From Coprinopsis marcescibilis (Eukaryota; Basidiomycota; Agaricomycetes; Agaricales; Psathyrellaceae): a stretch of DNA of 64,000 nucleotides. The notes under the pieces are model-generated. The model worked only from the letters and a program-made list of their open reading frames with translations, made no database searches and was not told where the DNA came from. Of the stretch, positions 23,557 through 34,846 are shown piece after piece. The stretch covers positions 1,116,001-1,180,000 of the forward strand of contig ML210146.1 in assembly GCA_004369085.1 (NCBI GenBank). The letters run 5' to 3'. The position numbers and the translations under genes are program-made. Every line of letters starts with the position of its first letter. The first letter of the stretch is position 1.

Positions 23557-24755
23557 ATGCTTCCACCTTTCCTTTCTCCCGCATCCACACCAATAAAGCA
23601 CGATAACTCTCTCGTTTCCAACGCTGTTTTTCATCACAAACCACCGCTCGGACCTGTGCATGCTCACTGGTGGGCGCCAAAAGACACCAATTCTCCCCCA
23701 AAGACGGTCGTGCTATTCATCCCAGGTTTCTGATTCTGTGACGCGTTCGTGTCATTGAGCTAAATTATTTGACAGGGAATCCAGGACTGATAGAATTCTA
23801 CACGCCGTTTCTCGATGCTCTGCATCACAACGGGGGTGCCAATCTCGGAATCCTTGCTCATGGCCACATCGACCACGCCCCTAGTGTCGGAGGAAGTGTT
23901 TCTGCGGAACACAGTTTGACTAGTCAAGTGCAGAATGCTGTCGAAGCGTTTGACGCCATTGCATCTACCTATGGAAACGGAACAAAGGTGGTGCTCATTG
24001 GCCACAGCGTTGGTTCTTGGATATGTCTTCAGGCATGTGCAGTCGTTTCCATTTATCCGGAGAAAAGCTGCAACCTTTATGCCGTCTCCCAGATCGTCAA
24101 GCAAAGAGAAATCCAGGTCTCTGGCGCATTCTTACTTTTCCCTACTGTCAGTCATATCGCTACTACCCCAAATGGTAAAATTCTTTCGGTAAGCTTGTCT
24201 CCAGCCAACGAGTTCGGACGTCATTTCAGAGTTGACCGGTGTCACGCATATCATTGCAGTGTCTCTTCAATCCGATACCTCGTTGGATCATATCCCATCT
24301 TGGATATCTTGGTCGAATGATACCGACCAGCATTCTCGGATGCATTTTTTCCAGCTGGCCTACTAACCAGGTTGCGGTTCTTCAAGATCTGGTAGGCTCG
24401 CCGAGGGCAATAGAGGCCGCACTCAGGATGGCACACGACGAAATGGAGACAATCAAGGATCTGGACTTGGCGCTGCTCGAATCGTCCAGAGACAAACTTC
24501 GTTTCTATTATGCTTTGCGAGACGATTGGGTTGGCGGAGAACGCGAACGATTATTGGCGAACCTACACCCTTCCAACGTGTCTGTGAAAGTTGTGCACGA
24601 CGAACACGGGATTCCGCATGCCTTCTGCATAAGTAAGACCATCTCTTTCTATGTTGGGCATTTAATGAATGTTTTTTCAAGATCATGGCGATGTTCTTGC
24701 AAAACAATGCCTCCAATGGCTGAAGGAGTTTGAGGGAAGGACTTTGAATAACTGA
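23557..24755 (+). CDS. Lipid droplet-associated hydrolase (LDAH-like alpha/beta hydrolase)
   Basis: Exons join as VLFIPG/NPGLIEFYTPFLDALHH (the oxyanion GNPG block of the family), then the nucleophile elbow VVLIGHSVGSWICLQ, FLLFPTVSHIATTPNG, and the tail DVLAKQCLQWLKEFEG. GHSVGSW supplies the catalytic Ser, and the late His lies in NHGDVLAKQ, restored by an intron beginning gtaagacc just after FCI. Stop TGA is 24753-24755. The family (LDAH/C2orf43/UPF0554) sits on lipid droplets and acts in lipid turnover; the natural substrate is debated. Start is taken at Met 23557 (MLPPFLSPASTP). In-frame Met codons at 23509 and 23482 are also possible, and would extend a hydrophobic N-terminus toward the Sec8 promoter. 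Confidence 0.82.
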
Positions 24756-24931
24756 ATGTAATAAGTAGAAAAAGTAGATCAATTACATAAATATTCTTCG
24801 GCGTTTTTTTGTACCTTCCTCTGGAGTCGTCCATCCGCTTGGCAGGCACAGCCACAGCACGGGGAGATGTACTTAGTAAAAGCCGAAATTGGCCTGGGGT
24901 CATGCTACCTGCTCACCTTTTTGCCTCTGGG

Positions 24932-27900
24932 ATGGCGGAGGAGTTGGAGTCCATCTTCACAGGAAGTTCTTTGACACCCCTCCGTTCAGACTCGCTTGAC
25001 CTAGACAGGCACCAATCTCCAGAAAAAATTGGCCGCGCACCTCGTGGCAAGCAGAGATTTAAGCCTTCCAACCGTCTTTATATTCTTCCCCCTACCCTTT
25101 CATCGTCGACGAAAGCACTTTACAAGTCAGCTGAAGAGGCTGGTCTAAAGTTGGAAATGGAGATAGCTCTCGACGAAGTAGTCGGCGATTACACAGAGGA
25201 CGGGGTCCACTATTATTTTGCCAGGTATCAGGGGGGCATATCCCATAAGGTTGGTTCATCTCAAAGTTTTAGTGACGCGTCTTAACGCGCCTTTTCTCTT
25301 CAGTTTCGCGCAGATGTATTCACAAAGAGGTATCCTGCTCTTGTTAGCACGTACAGTGAGTCGACGTGTTCCCCATCGTTTCCCTAACCATGGTACCAAT
25401 CCTGTGTTTAGAGAAGGCACGACAGACGGGACAGTACGACAAATTCGATCCTTCAGACCACACCGTACATCCGTTGTCTCGAGTCAAGACGAAGCTTAAT
25501 ATCCTCAAAGGAGGCGGCAAAGCTAGGCTTAGCATCTCTTCGGCCAGAAGTATTCAATCCGACGGCAGTGTCCAATACGTTCCAGATTCTGAAGAGGAGG
25601 CAGCCGGCGACAGCGACAGTTTTAATGGAAGATCGGTCGGCCCTCGTCGTCTCACTCGTCAAAGGAATCAGTTGACTTTACCCTTCAGTCCCAAGAAAAC
25701 ACGCTCGCAGGCAGTTAATGCGATTGAATCGGATTCGGGTTCGGAGTTTGCCCGTCCAAGCAGGAGATCCGCAAGAAGGAAAAGGCCATTTAAAGTTACC
25801 ATAGGCTCTGAGTCTAATTATGAACCGGAAGACAACGAAGAAGAGGAGGGCAGCGACTACAAAAGCGTCAGACCAGCTACAAAGAAGAATGCCACCAAAG
25901 TGAAGGTCCCCATTCCATCGTATGGCCACATTCGAGACATCAAGACCATAGATATTGACCCGTTTCCTGACGACGAATATAACAAGTCATTGCGTGGACA
26001 CAGGTCGGTATGTGAGAAGTGCCATCTCAAACCTGCCGATCATTTGTTGCAAAATCTTGCAAGAAGAGCAAAGAGGGAGAATGGCAAGAAGCGTCGACGG
26101 TCGGAAGATGAGTTTGAAGTATCAGATGGGGAGAGATACAATGATTTGGGAGGTTGGGTGCAATGGTCAGTCTTCTGCCAATCTCTCGTGAATTTCGTCT
26201 TACAGGTCGGTCCAGCTTAAAATGTCCTGTATCTGTCCACTGGGGCTGCCTGGCTGCAACGCAACAAGCAGAGATCCTGAAAGCTGCCCGACACAAGGAA
26301 AAAAGCGAGTGGGAAGCCAAGGGTGGAAATCCGGATGCCTTCATTCGACGCTCATCTCTCGACACCAATGAGGTAACGGAGTTTGTCTGCGGTACGTTCA
26401 ATCTAGCCCAGGGTTCAGATTCACATCTCACTCTCTGTTTAGCTGCCTGTACCAGGGGTGGAAACTGCATTGGCTGCATGGAAGATGTTGGCAAACACAC
26501 GCAGCCAGAGTCAAGGATGGATAGCAACGGGGATGTTGAGATGGCTGATGGGACTAACCCTGAAACCAAACTAGATCTCGCTCGAACACTGTTATTCAGG
26601 TGCTTCACTTGCAAAAGGCCATCGCACTACGAACACCTTCCGACACCCCAACAACATCCGGACTTTGAGACACCTGAAGTTGCGGAATACTATCAGGACA
26701 GAGGCTGGCTCTGTGGGGACTGCGTTTCTTTCCGCTACCCGCTGGATAAAATACTCGCTTGGCGACCATATCCTCTCAATGCTCCGGCGACAGAATTCCC
26801 CAGCTATAAGGATTCTTTGCAAAGGGAATATCTAGTCAAGTGGACTGGTCGCAGTTACCGTCGCTTGACCTGGGTTCCTCACATGTGGCTTCTCTCGACT
26901 AACCAAGCTAAACTGAAGAATTTCCTTGCTGGCGGAGCTAAAGTTGACATGCTAAAGGAGTTGCCAGTGGAGGGCGACGAAGACAAGGGAGGGTCGGAAA
27001 TGTTCCAAATCGGTGCTGAATCGCGAGAGCCGTCAAATAAACCCAACAAACTGGCAACTTATGGACCTTTGGATGCCTTGCCTGACGCAGAGAAACGGAT
27101 ACCGCCTGCATGGACGACTGTAGATCGTGTTCTTGACGTTGTATTCTGGGACAAGCCAGATTCTGTCAAATCCAGAAAGAAGGGAAAACGCCGCGCCACC
27201 TACATCGCGTCAGAGGATGAAGAGATGATGGAAACAGGTGAAGACGAACCGGTGGAGGTCACCACTATATTCGAAACTGGAGAGCTGTCGGATGACATTC
27301 CGCAAATGAAAGCTAGCGAGTACGAGAAGGTCATCAAAAACATAACTGAAGATGATATCGACAGAGTTGTCTATGCGTTCATCAAATGGGATGATCTAGG
27401 GTATGAAGAAGGTATTGATTGCTTCATGAAATTGACGATTCTGCGGGTATTAACTTTCCGATTTCAGCAACCTGGGATTCTCCGCCTCGAAAGGGAGAAC
27501 ATGGATATGATGCCTTTGTCAAAGCATTCAAGCGTTTCGTCGCCTCTCGAACTGTATTTGTCCCCAAAAAAACTGGAAGCCAGCAGAAGAAAATAGATGA
27601 TCGATCTGAAGACGGTTTCGGAGACTACGTTCTGAAAGATCCGGCGGGACTAGAGCTAGGACAGGATCCAAACCTAAAGCTTATGCCCTTCCAAGTACGT
27701 CTTTTGACTTTGACTGGGTTATTTCCTGCTGATTTAGGCAGGTCGATGGCTTTAACTGGCTGTGCGACAATTGGTGGAGACATCAGACCTCTATTCTTGC
27801 GGATGACATGGGTTTAGTAATTATCCGTGCTTTCATTGAGCATGTGCCAAATGTCTAACCTCGCGTCCAGGGTAAAACTGTGCAAATGGCTGCCTTCCTC

Positions 27901-30900
27901 GGCACCATTGCCCAAAAATTTCAGGCATTCCCTGCACTTGTTGTTGTGCCAAACTCAACCATCACGAATTGGGTGCGAGAGTTCGAACGGTGGGCTCCCA
28001 ACCTTCGTGTAGTACCTTTCTACGGGGAACGCAAAGCTCGTGACATCCTGAAAGAATTTGAACTTTTCCACAAAAAGCCACCTTCTGGGTACACGGACGC
28101 CAAGTTCCATGTCCTTGTGACCACGTATGAAGGTATCATTAATCCCAAGGATTTCAGCGCCGTTTTCAAGCATCAACCGCGATGGGAGGTAAGGACGGGC
28201 ACACTTGTTCATGTTCCTGTGTCTTACTAGATGTCAGGTTCTCGTGGTCGATGAAGGGCAACGCTGTAAGTCTCAAGAATTCATCGTTTTCACAATCTGA
28301 TACATCAATCTTAGTGAAAAGCGACAGCAGTCTCTTGTTCCGAAAGTTGAACGAACTGAACAGTGGTCATAGAGTGATCATGACTGGGGTAAGATCCATG
28401 TGAGTATCCAATGTGCCGAGGTTCTCATATATCTCTATAGACGCCCCTGAACAACAACATCCGTGAATTGTTCAATTTGATGAACTTCCTTGACCCAGAA
28501 AACTGGCAAGATCTCGAGGCGATGGAGAAAGAGTACGAGCATCTTACCGAGGAGCTGATTAAAGAGCTTCACGATAAGCTTCGCCCGTATTTCTTGCGCC
28601 GAATCAAAAGTGAGGTCCTCCAGCTGCCTCCCAAGGTGTGTCTGATTTCTTTGCTCTGCCCTGAGCTTGGATTGAGTCCTTTAGAACGAAGTCATTGTCC
28701 CCGTCACCATGGCGCCATTGCAACGGCAGGTGTACCGATCGATTTTGAGTAAGTTATATCTCTGGTCATCATAGTATGCATATCTAATTCACGATGATCA
28801 GGCCATAACGCCGACCTTTTGAAGGCTTTAACGCAACCTACCAAAGTCAACTCAGTTGCAAAGGGCCGGCTTAACAATGTTTTGATGCACTTGAGGAAGT
28901 CAGTATCTTTATCCTCCTGTGATGTGATTCACTTTGCTAATGAGGCAGAGCAGATGCTTGCAACATCCGTATTTGTACTCAGAAGACATCGAGCCTCGCG
29001 GAATACCACCAAGTGAAGTTCATGAAAAACTTGTAGATGCCAGCGCGAAGCTACGCTTCCTCAAAGCGCTCCTACCCAAGCTAAAGGCCCGTGGTCATCG
29101 TGTCCTTCTATTCAGTCAGGTATGACCCCCGCCGTTTACTATTTTGACTGCTAATCAGCCCCATCTCAGTTTGTCCTTGCCCTTGATATCGTCGAAGACT
29201 TTTTGAATGGAGAGGGATTCAAGTTCCTTCGTTTGGTATGGTTGACTTGTTTCCCTCCGTAAAAAGAGGTCTTACTTGTGCACAGGATGGTAACACCAAG
29301 GGAACGGAAAGGCAGAAAAGCATGGATGAATTCAACAAGCCTGGTTCGGAATACTTCATCTTCTTGTTGACAACACGAGCTGGAGTGAGTGAAATTTGAC
29401 CATCGTCGCATCTTCCTAAACTAATCTGTGACATAGGGTGTGGGGATCAACCTTTTCGTGAGTGACTTGCGCGTACTGGAACCGAGAAACCGATTGAACG
29501 ACAATGAACCCAGACCACGGATACTGTGATCATCTTCGACCCTGATTTCAATCCTCATCAGGTAGGCAATTGCGCAGTATGAACGTGGTTGATGATTTCT
29601 TACGTTCTTCCATTATCAGGACCTTCAAGTACGCAGCCGACCTCATCATCGAGAAATATTCTCATCCCTCATTTTAGGCTATCGCTCGAGCATATCGTTA
29701 TGGCCAGAAGAACACATGTTTAGTTTTCAAATTGATGGTCAAAAATTCTGCCGAAGGTTGTCTATCTTTGAGCTTGACACTAGAAACTATACTAACGGCG
29801 CAAATCCAGAGCGAATCATGCAAATAGGCAAGAAAAAGCTTGTGCTGGATCACTTGATTGTACAGAAGATGGACGACGACGAGAATTCTCCTGGCGAAAA
29901 CGTTGAATCTATCTTGACGTATGGCGCCCAAGCATTGTTTGATCAAGATAATGACGCCAAGGACATCGTTTGTGAGTACATACCAGCATCGTTTTCGCCG
30001 CAGCTTACATGTTTCTGCAGACACCGACCAGGAGATAGATAGTCTCATTGAAAAGACAGAGAAGGAGGGTGATGGATCTGAAGGCCCCAGAGAAGGCGGA
30101 CTGGCATTTTCATTCGCCAAAGTTTGGGCAAGTAATAAGAACGACCTTGAAGATGTCGGTGATGACGATCAAGTGGACTCTTGGGCTAAGACGCTTCAAA
30201 ACATCAACAAGGAGAAGCAGAGGGAAATGATTGTTGACCAGGCGGTTTCTGGACGTGGGGCTCGACGAAGAGCAGCAGATGCTGCAAACGTAAGTATCGA
30301 TATCTTTAGAGGTATTCACAATGCTAATGATGTCGTAGACCAAGTTGACTGTCCAAGATTCCTTTAATGGAGAATCGCCTGCCAAGCGGACAGCTTCCTC
30401 CGCATCCGACCTCGACTTCCAAGACAGAGAATCTTCAGTCGAGAGCGGAACTGCTTCACGCTTTTCGGACAATTCTGAAGATGAGGATTTCCGGGCGACG
30501 GAAGAAAAACCAAACAGGAGGAAGGGCAAGAGTCAGATGGACGAGATCATGCGTTCCTTTGAATTGGAGAACATAGAGCCCTCTCGCGTCGAAATGATAG
30601 ACTGCGGACTGTGTGGAGGGAGGCATGGCACTAAACAATGTCTAATGACGGATAGCTCTCAAAATCTGGCGGAGTACCGCCTCATGTTGATCATGCACGC
30701 AGATGATGAACCATGGGAGGAACGGGTATGTTTGTTCTGGACCAAGTCTGAGCAGCACTGACAAGCTTAATTTTTCAGTCTGCTGCTGTGTCGGCTATTG
30801 ACGAACTTCTTAACTCTCGTGGTCAGCTACACCTGATACGAGGACAGCCGCTCCATCCTATTCCTAAACAAACTGCTCATCCGCCGACAAAGAAGCCCAA

Positions 30901-31472
30901 GGAAGCCGCCGACGTCGCTAAACAATATTTGCAAAAGCAACGGTTAGGGAAATCGCGCCCTTCCCTCGCACCTTACGATGATAGCGGCCCTCCAACAGAA
31001 GTGGTTCGCAGCTTTATGAAGAATGGTCAAAGCAACAGTGTTGCAGGCCCTTCGACTCAGAGGTCCACCCAACCATTGGCGTCATCAACAGGCCAACCAA
31101 CCTCAACTGCTACACCCCAACCCGTAGCTGGATCGAGTAAGTCTACAGGGACTGTTGCAGCACGTTTCCGGCAGATTGAGACTGCTGCGTCTTCTTCTTC
31201 GAGGACAAATCCGGTCGCTGGACCTTTGACATCCGTGGATGGACCATGTCTAATTTGTGGACAGTCGCCGATGCATTTTGTAAAGCAATGCCCTCTCATA
31301 ACTCGAGATCCTTCACGGTGAGTATCTGTAACATTTGTTCAAGCAAATACACATGCTAAATGTTCCCAGCATCCCAGAAATCATACAGATCTTTGAAAGG
31401 TCCGGCGATCCAAGTAAACTGGACGTCACTCATGTTCTGAAGAGACTGTACAAGAAATACCAGAAACAGTGA
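24932..31472 (+). CDS. Mit1/CHD-like chromatin remodeler (PHD-like fingers, chromodomain, SNF2 ATPase)
   Basis: Start [13 protein letters not shown] at 24932. An acidic/basic disordered region follows, then a Cys/His cluster of PHD type ([55 protein letters not shown]). Next is a chromodomain ([19 protein letters not shown]). SNF2 motifs are [70 protein letters not shown] and [10 protein letters not shown]. The C-terminus has two Cys-His knuckles ([13 protein letters not shown] and [15 protein letters not shown]). Order and content match Mi-2/CHD remodelers, closest in style to fission-yeast Mit1 of the SHREC heterochromatin complex. The helicase end is cut into very small exons (29437-29457, 21 nt; 29514-29561, 48 nt; 29620-29628, 9 nt). 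Motif II reads DEGQ rather than DEGH/DEAH. Stop TGA 31470-31472. Confidence 0.88.
29620..29628 (+). other. 9-nt micro-exon (Asp-Leu-Gln) in helicase motif VI of the Mit1-like gene
   Basis: Intron 29562-29619 (gtaggc...tatcag) precedes and intron 29629-29677 (gtacgc...ttttag) follows the exon gaccttcaa. The join reads [18 protein letters not shown], matching the SNF2 pattern NP..D.QA.AR..R.GQ. Skipping it would delete the conserved acidic residue and Gln. Confidence 0.85.
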
Positions 31473-31575
31473 AGCCAGCTGCCACCCTTCACAGTCACTG
31501 CGCCCCACATTTTGCAAGATTGAAACGTCGTATTTATTAGTTATATTGGCATGTTCACCCAATGCACATTTATGT

Positions 31576-31982
31576 TTATGTTGAATTCCAAGTTATCACA
31601 TCGGTGTCATCTCCGACTTCAGCATCAGGATGATCCCGCTTCCTGTGCTGCGACAATCTGTCCCGGTTGGGGAATAGCCGGTTGCAAGCTATGAAAAAGG
31701 AAGTTCGAACTTTGCAAATGTTGGACAGCCAGCAGACATACCTGCTATAGTGCATATGAATATTGGGGTTCTTAAGAAATGGTCATTGGCCTGTGATATC
31801 TGAATGAACAAAAACGTACTGTTCGGGGTTGGTAACCTTTGCCAGAGAGTCTGAAAGGGCAGCCAGAATCTGATCCTTTGAGGTGGAGTCTATACAAATT
31901 GAGAAGGGGGTAGATATAACAATTGAATAGACATACGATCTGCAACGGCCGGAGATGAAGGTAGAACAGAAGGAAGATGCAT
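31576..31982 (-). CDS. Small single C2H2 zinc-finger protein, about 90 residues
   Basis: This gene is visible only after splicing. The start at 31982-31980 gives MHLPSVLPSSPAVAD. Intron gtatgtc...gtatag leads to HSTSKDQILAALSDSLAKVT and NPEQ. Intron gtacgt...tcacag leads to ANDHFLRTPIFICTIA. Intron gtatgtc...catag leads to ACNRLFPNRDRLSQHRKRDH, DPAEV-like acidic tail residues and stop TAA at 31578-31576. The exon joins create C-x4-C-x12-H-x4-H, a perfect C2H2 finger, with the conserved Phe and Leu in between. Three introns all with good consensus sites make chance unlikely. A single finger suggests nucleic-acid or protein binding; no function can be assigned. It lies convergent with the Mit1-like gene and head to head with the lipase gene. 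Confidence 0.7.
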
Positions 31983-31986
31983 TTTG

Positions 31987-31998
31987 CGTGACGTCACG
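31987..31998. promoter_or_regulatory. CRE palindrome between two divergent start codons
   Basis: cgtgacgtcacg is a perfect 12-bp palindrome containing the bZIP/CREB core TGACGTCA (31989-31996). It sits in the 21 bp separating the C2H2-protein ATG (-) and the first lipase ATG (+). Binding by an Atf1/CREB-type bZIP factor is inferred. The same 8-mer also occurs inside coding sequence near 16864 and 36459, so the motif alone is not proof. Confidence 0.5.
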
Positions 31999-32003
31999 TT
32001 GAA

Positions 32004-33920
32004 ATGTTCTCTTCTGGCTCATCAACACCACCACGACAACCTCTAAATTCAAGGCTTGATGCGCTCATTGACAATTCCAAAGACTCGACCTCGTCGTCGT
32101 CGTCGTCGTCCAAGATGCCAAAACCTAAAACTCGACCAATTCTTCGATGGCTCACCAATCCGCTAACCTCCTCTGAGCCGCCCTCTCCCGACCTCTGTTC
32201 TCTCTCCGAGGCCCTAGCAGAGCCTATCGCACCTCCAGCTCGACCACCTTTGGCCCGGCTGCCCCCTTCATTTATGGCCGCAAGGAATTTGACTCGTCCA
32301 CCTTTCTTGGTTGACAGCCTTACACGGTCTACACTACCTACATCCTCTGTTTCACCACCCTTGCCGGTGTCATCGTCTTCACAGTCTTTCAGCTTCACGC
32401 ACACACCAAAGGATGTACAGAAGCCCCCTCCTATTGTCTTGAATCACTCAAGCTTGACCAGGAGCTCAGTGGATGAGTTGAAGAGTGTGCATGCGAGGAC
32501 GTTTTCGTCATCCACTCGGGTTGCGTCCTCAAGTTCTATTCTAAATCTGAACACCTTTGAGAGCGCCGGTCCAGTGGTGGAACAAAAGGAAACACAAAGT
32601 TTATCCTCATCTTCTACTACCGCTGCTTGGTGGTGGTTCCAATCCGACTCATCTAACAAGGACAAGGAAAGTTTGCTCAGCGAGGACGACCAGGCCGCTG
32701 CACAGCAGCCAAATCAGCTGGAAACGAAGTGTGCGTTTTCCTTACCTTTAATAAAGCCAATTGATACTCAAGGTCTGCGCAATAGACAAAGCCACTGCAA
32801 ACCCAGTCGTTTTCTGCCATGGATTGCTGGGCTTTGACTCGGTGAAGATTGGTCCGGCCATCGCCCCAATTGAAGTCACGCATTGGCGAGGAATCAAGGA
32901 GGTTCTCGAAGCCAACGGAAACGAGATTTTAATCACTCGCGTGCCTGCAACAAGTAGCCCTGTTGACAGGGCCAAGGTCCTGAAGGAACGAATAGATGCA
33001 GTTTACCCCGGGAGGAGCGTGCATCTAATTGGACACAGCATGGGCGGGTTGGATTGTCGATACCTCACGACACATCTGACGGACAGGAGTTTTACTGTAT
33101 TGTCGGTGACAACTATCGCCACACCGCACAGGGGTTCTTGTTTTGCAGACCACTTTTTGCACGCCGTGGGGAAGCACCGGCTTCCGCAGGTGCTTTCCCT
33201 TCTGGACCTGCTGCCAAATGGCGGGGGAGACGGCAAAGCGTTTGAATTCTTGACACTCGAGAGCATGAAACGATTTAACGAAGAAACGCCCGATGTCCCA
33301 GGAGTCAAGTATTTCAGTTGGGGGGCTGTTTACGATCCTGGTTTGATTGATACCTGGAAGTGAGTCCACTTTCATGTCAATCTTAAATTTCAGCGCCTCA
33401 TCTTCCACGAAACAGGTATCCACACTCCGTCATTCTTGAAAGAGAAGGGCCAAATGATGGTCTCGTTTCAATCGAATCAGCGAAATGGGCGAGTGATCAG
33501 CGACCGTTCATCATCTTGATGCATCTGCTCATCTTCTTGTAGGGCACCTACTTGGGAACTTTAACTGAGGTTAACCATCTGGATCTTGTTGGATGGATCA
33601 ATGAAGCCAGATACAAATGGGCAGAAATTACGGGAAGAGAGATTAAGTTCAAGCCCGCTACCTTCTATCTAGGCGTTGTAGACATGCTGGCCAAAGAGGT
33701 AGAAGGTCAGGGAGCTGAAGAGGGTTCGACACGAGACGGTGAAACGAGCCAGGGTGGCAAGCGGTCCGATGATAGTGGAGTGAGGCAACGACAGGCCAGT
33801 TCTCCCGAACCGCAGCGTGAGACACAAGTTCAAGATCAGATGTTGGATAGTTTGAACATCGCTGGCGCAAAGGTGGGAGGGATCGAGGGAGAAGGTTCGG
33901 GGAAAACAGTACCGCAATAG
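32004..33920 (+). CDS. Tgl2-like triacylglycerol lipase (alpha/beta hydrolase)
   Basis: A Ser/Pro-rich N-terminal region of about 235 residues contains KTRPILRWLTNPL. An intron (gtgcgt...caatag) follows, and then the hydrolase: NPVVFCHGLLGFDSV, a GIKEVLEANG helix, and the nucleophile elbow HLIGHSMGGLDCRYL with the catalytic Ser. Later come IATPHRGSCFADHFL, NDGLVSIESAKWG (Asp region) and TEVNHLDLVGW with the catalytic His. The arrangement matches yeast Tgl2 and similar mitochondrial or microsomal lipases. The intron 33489-33542 must be GC-AG (tgg|gcgagt...ttgtag) to keep AKWGTYLGTL in frame. The start at 32004 is only 21 bp from the divergent gene. Met at 32115 (MPKPKTRPILRW) is an alternative that leaves room for a promoter. 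The C-terminal 60 residues are disordered. Confidence 0.82.
32091..32110. repeat. TCG trinucleotide microsatellite (poly-Ser)
   Basis: Six and two-thirds TCG units in the N-terminal disordered part of the lipase; it encodes a Ser run and is expected to be length-variable. Confidence 0.8.
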
Positions 33921-34846
33921 ACGAATCTAAGTTTGGTTCCTTTCATATCGTATCGTACATACTCCGCATCTATTCTACATACTGTGTTTACTATCTATTA
34001 TATTCGTTAATACTGCACCCAGTCTAAAGGACCCAAGCCTGCTCAAGTAACCTAGTCAGTTGACATCATGCACGACAGATCTGCCTGAGGGTGCAGGCAA
34101 ACGGTTGGCGCGCTTTAGGTGCGCGATGATTAATTCATGGACCGGGTTATAGACACTTTCGCTATAGCCTGCCATGCGTTCTGAAGCTCTGGGCCGTCTA
34201 AAAGCAGCGGGCAGTCGTTGAGGACGGTCCCCGCGTGGCGTCACGGTTGCTGGCCCTAGAGTTGGCTTGGACCCTTGGTTACTGAGCAACGTAACAGCTG
34301 GGCAGTTGGGTGGATGGCTAAATAATTGGGTTCATTTGAAAAGGGAAGGCAGCTTGCAATATTAGAGAGAGACAAAGGTAGAAATGAGATTGTTGTTGAA
34401 TAATAATAGGAATTCTGTTGTGGTCAAATGGAGAGAAGAGAAGTTGGCGTTGGGGCAAATAAGGTCAAACGGTTTGGTTGGCGAGCATCAGACACTCACG
34501 GGAAAATAGCGTTTGTCCTCCTGCTCCCACCAAATACTCACTGTCCTCGTCGCCCACAGCACCGCGCTCGCTGTGAGCATCTCACTTCCTCCTCGTGGAC
34601 CACGACCACCAGCCCGCTATAATTTCTCTCCCAAAATCTAATCCTCCGATTCACGGGCGCTTCTCGTATCAGTCTCGACTCACCCCTTATTGCACGACTA
34701 CCGTACTTCTCCGTCAGCGTTGGGCTTCCATCGACTACCAGCCCAATCTCGACGTCTAATTTGCAGTCATTCCGTTCAATCTCTTTGGAGGTTCTCCGAC
34801 CGCGGCCGCCAGCAGTACCAACAATAGCACCCCCAGGGCAAGCAGA
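33921..34846. other. Intergenic, 926 bp, longest gap in the window
   Basis: Holds the lipase 3' UTR and, from about 34500, a strongly pyrimidine-rich leader of the Tea1-like gene. A minus-strand open frame (about 34056-34175 from its ATG) is open but has no recognised homology or splice support. No RNA gene seen. Confidence 0.5.

Noticed and set aside
34056..34289. Minus-strand open frame of 77 codons in the largest intergenic gap
   Set aside because: The first codon is TTG; from the real ATG only 39 codons remain. The sequence looks protein-like but no splice partner or family was found, so it is left open rather than called.
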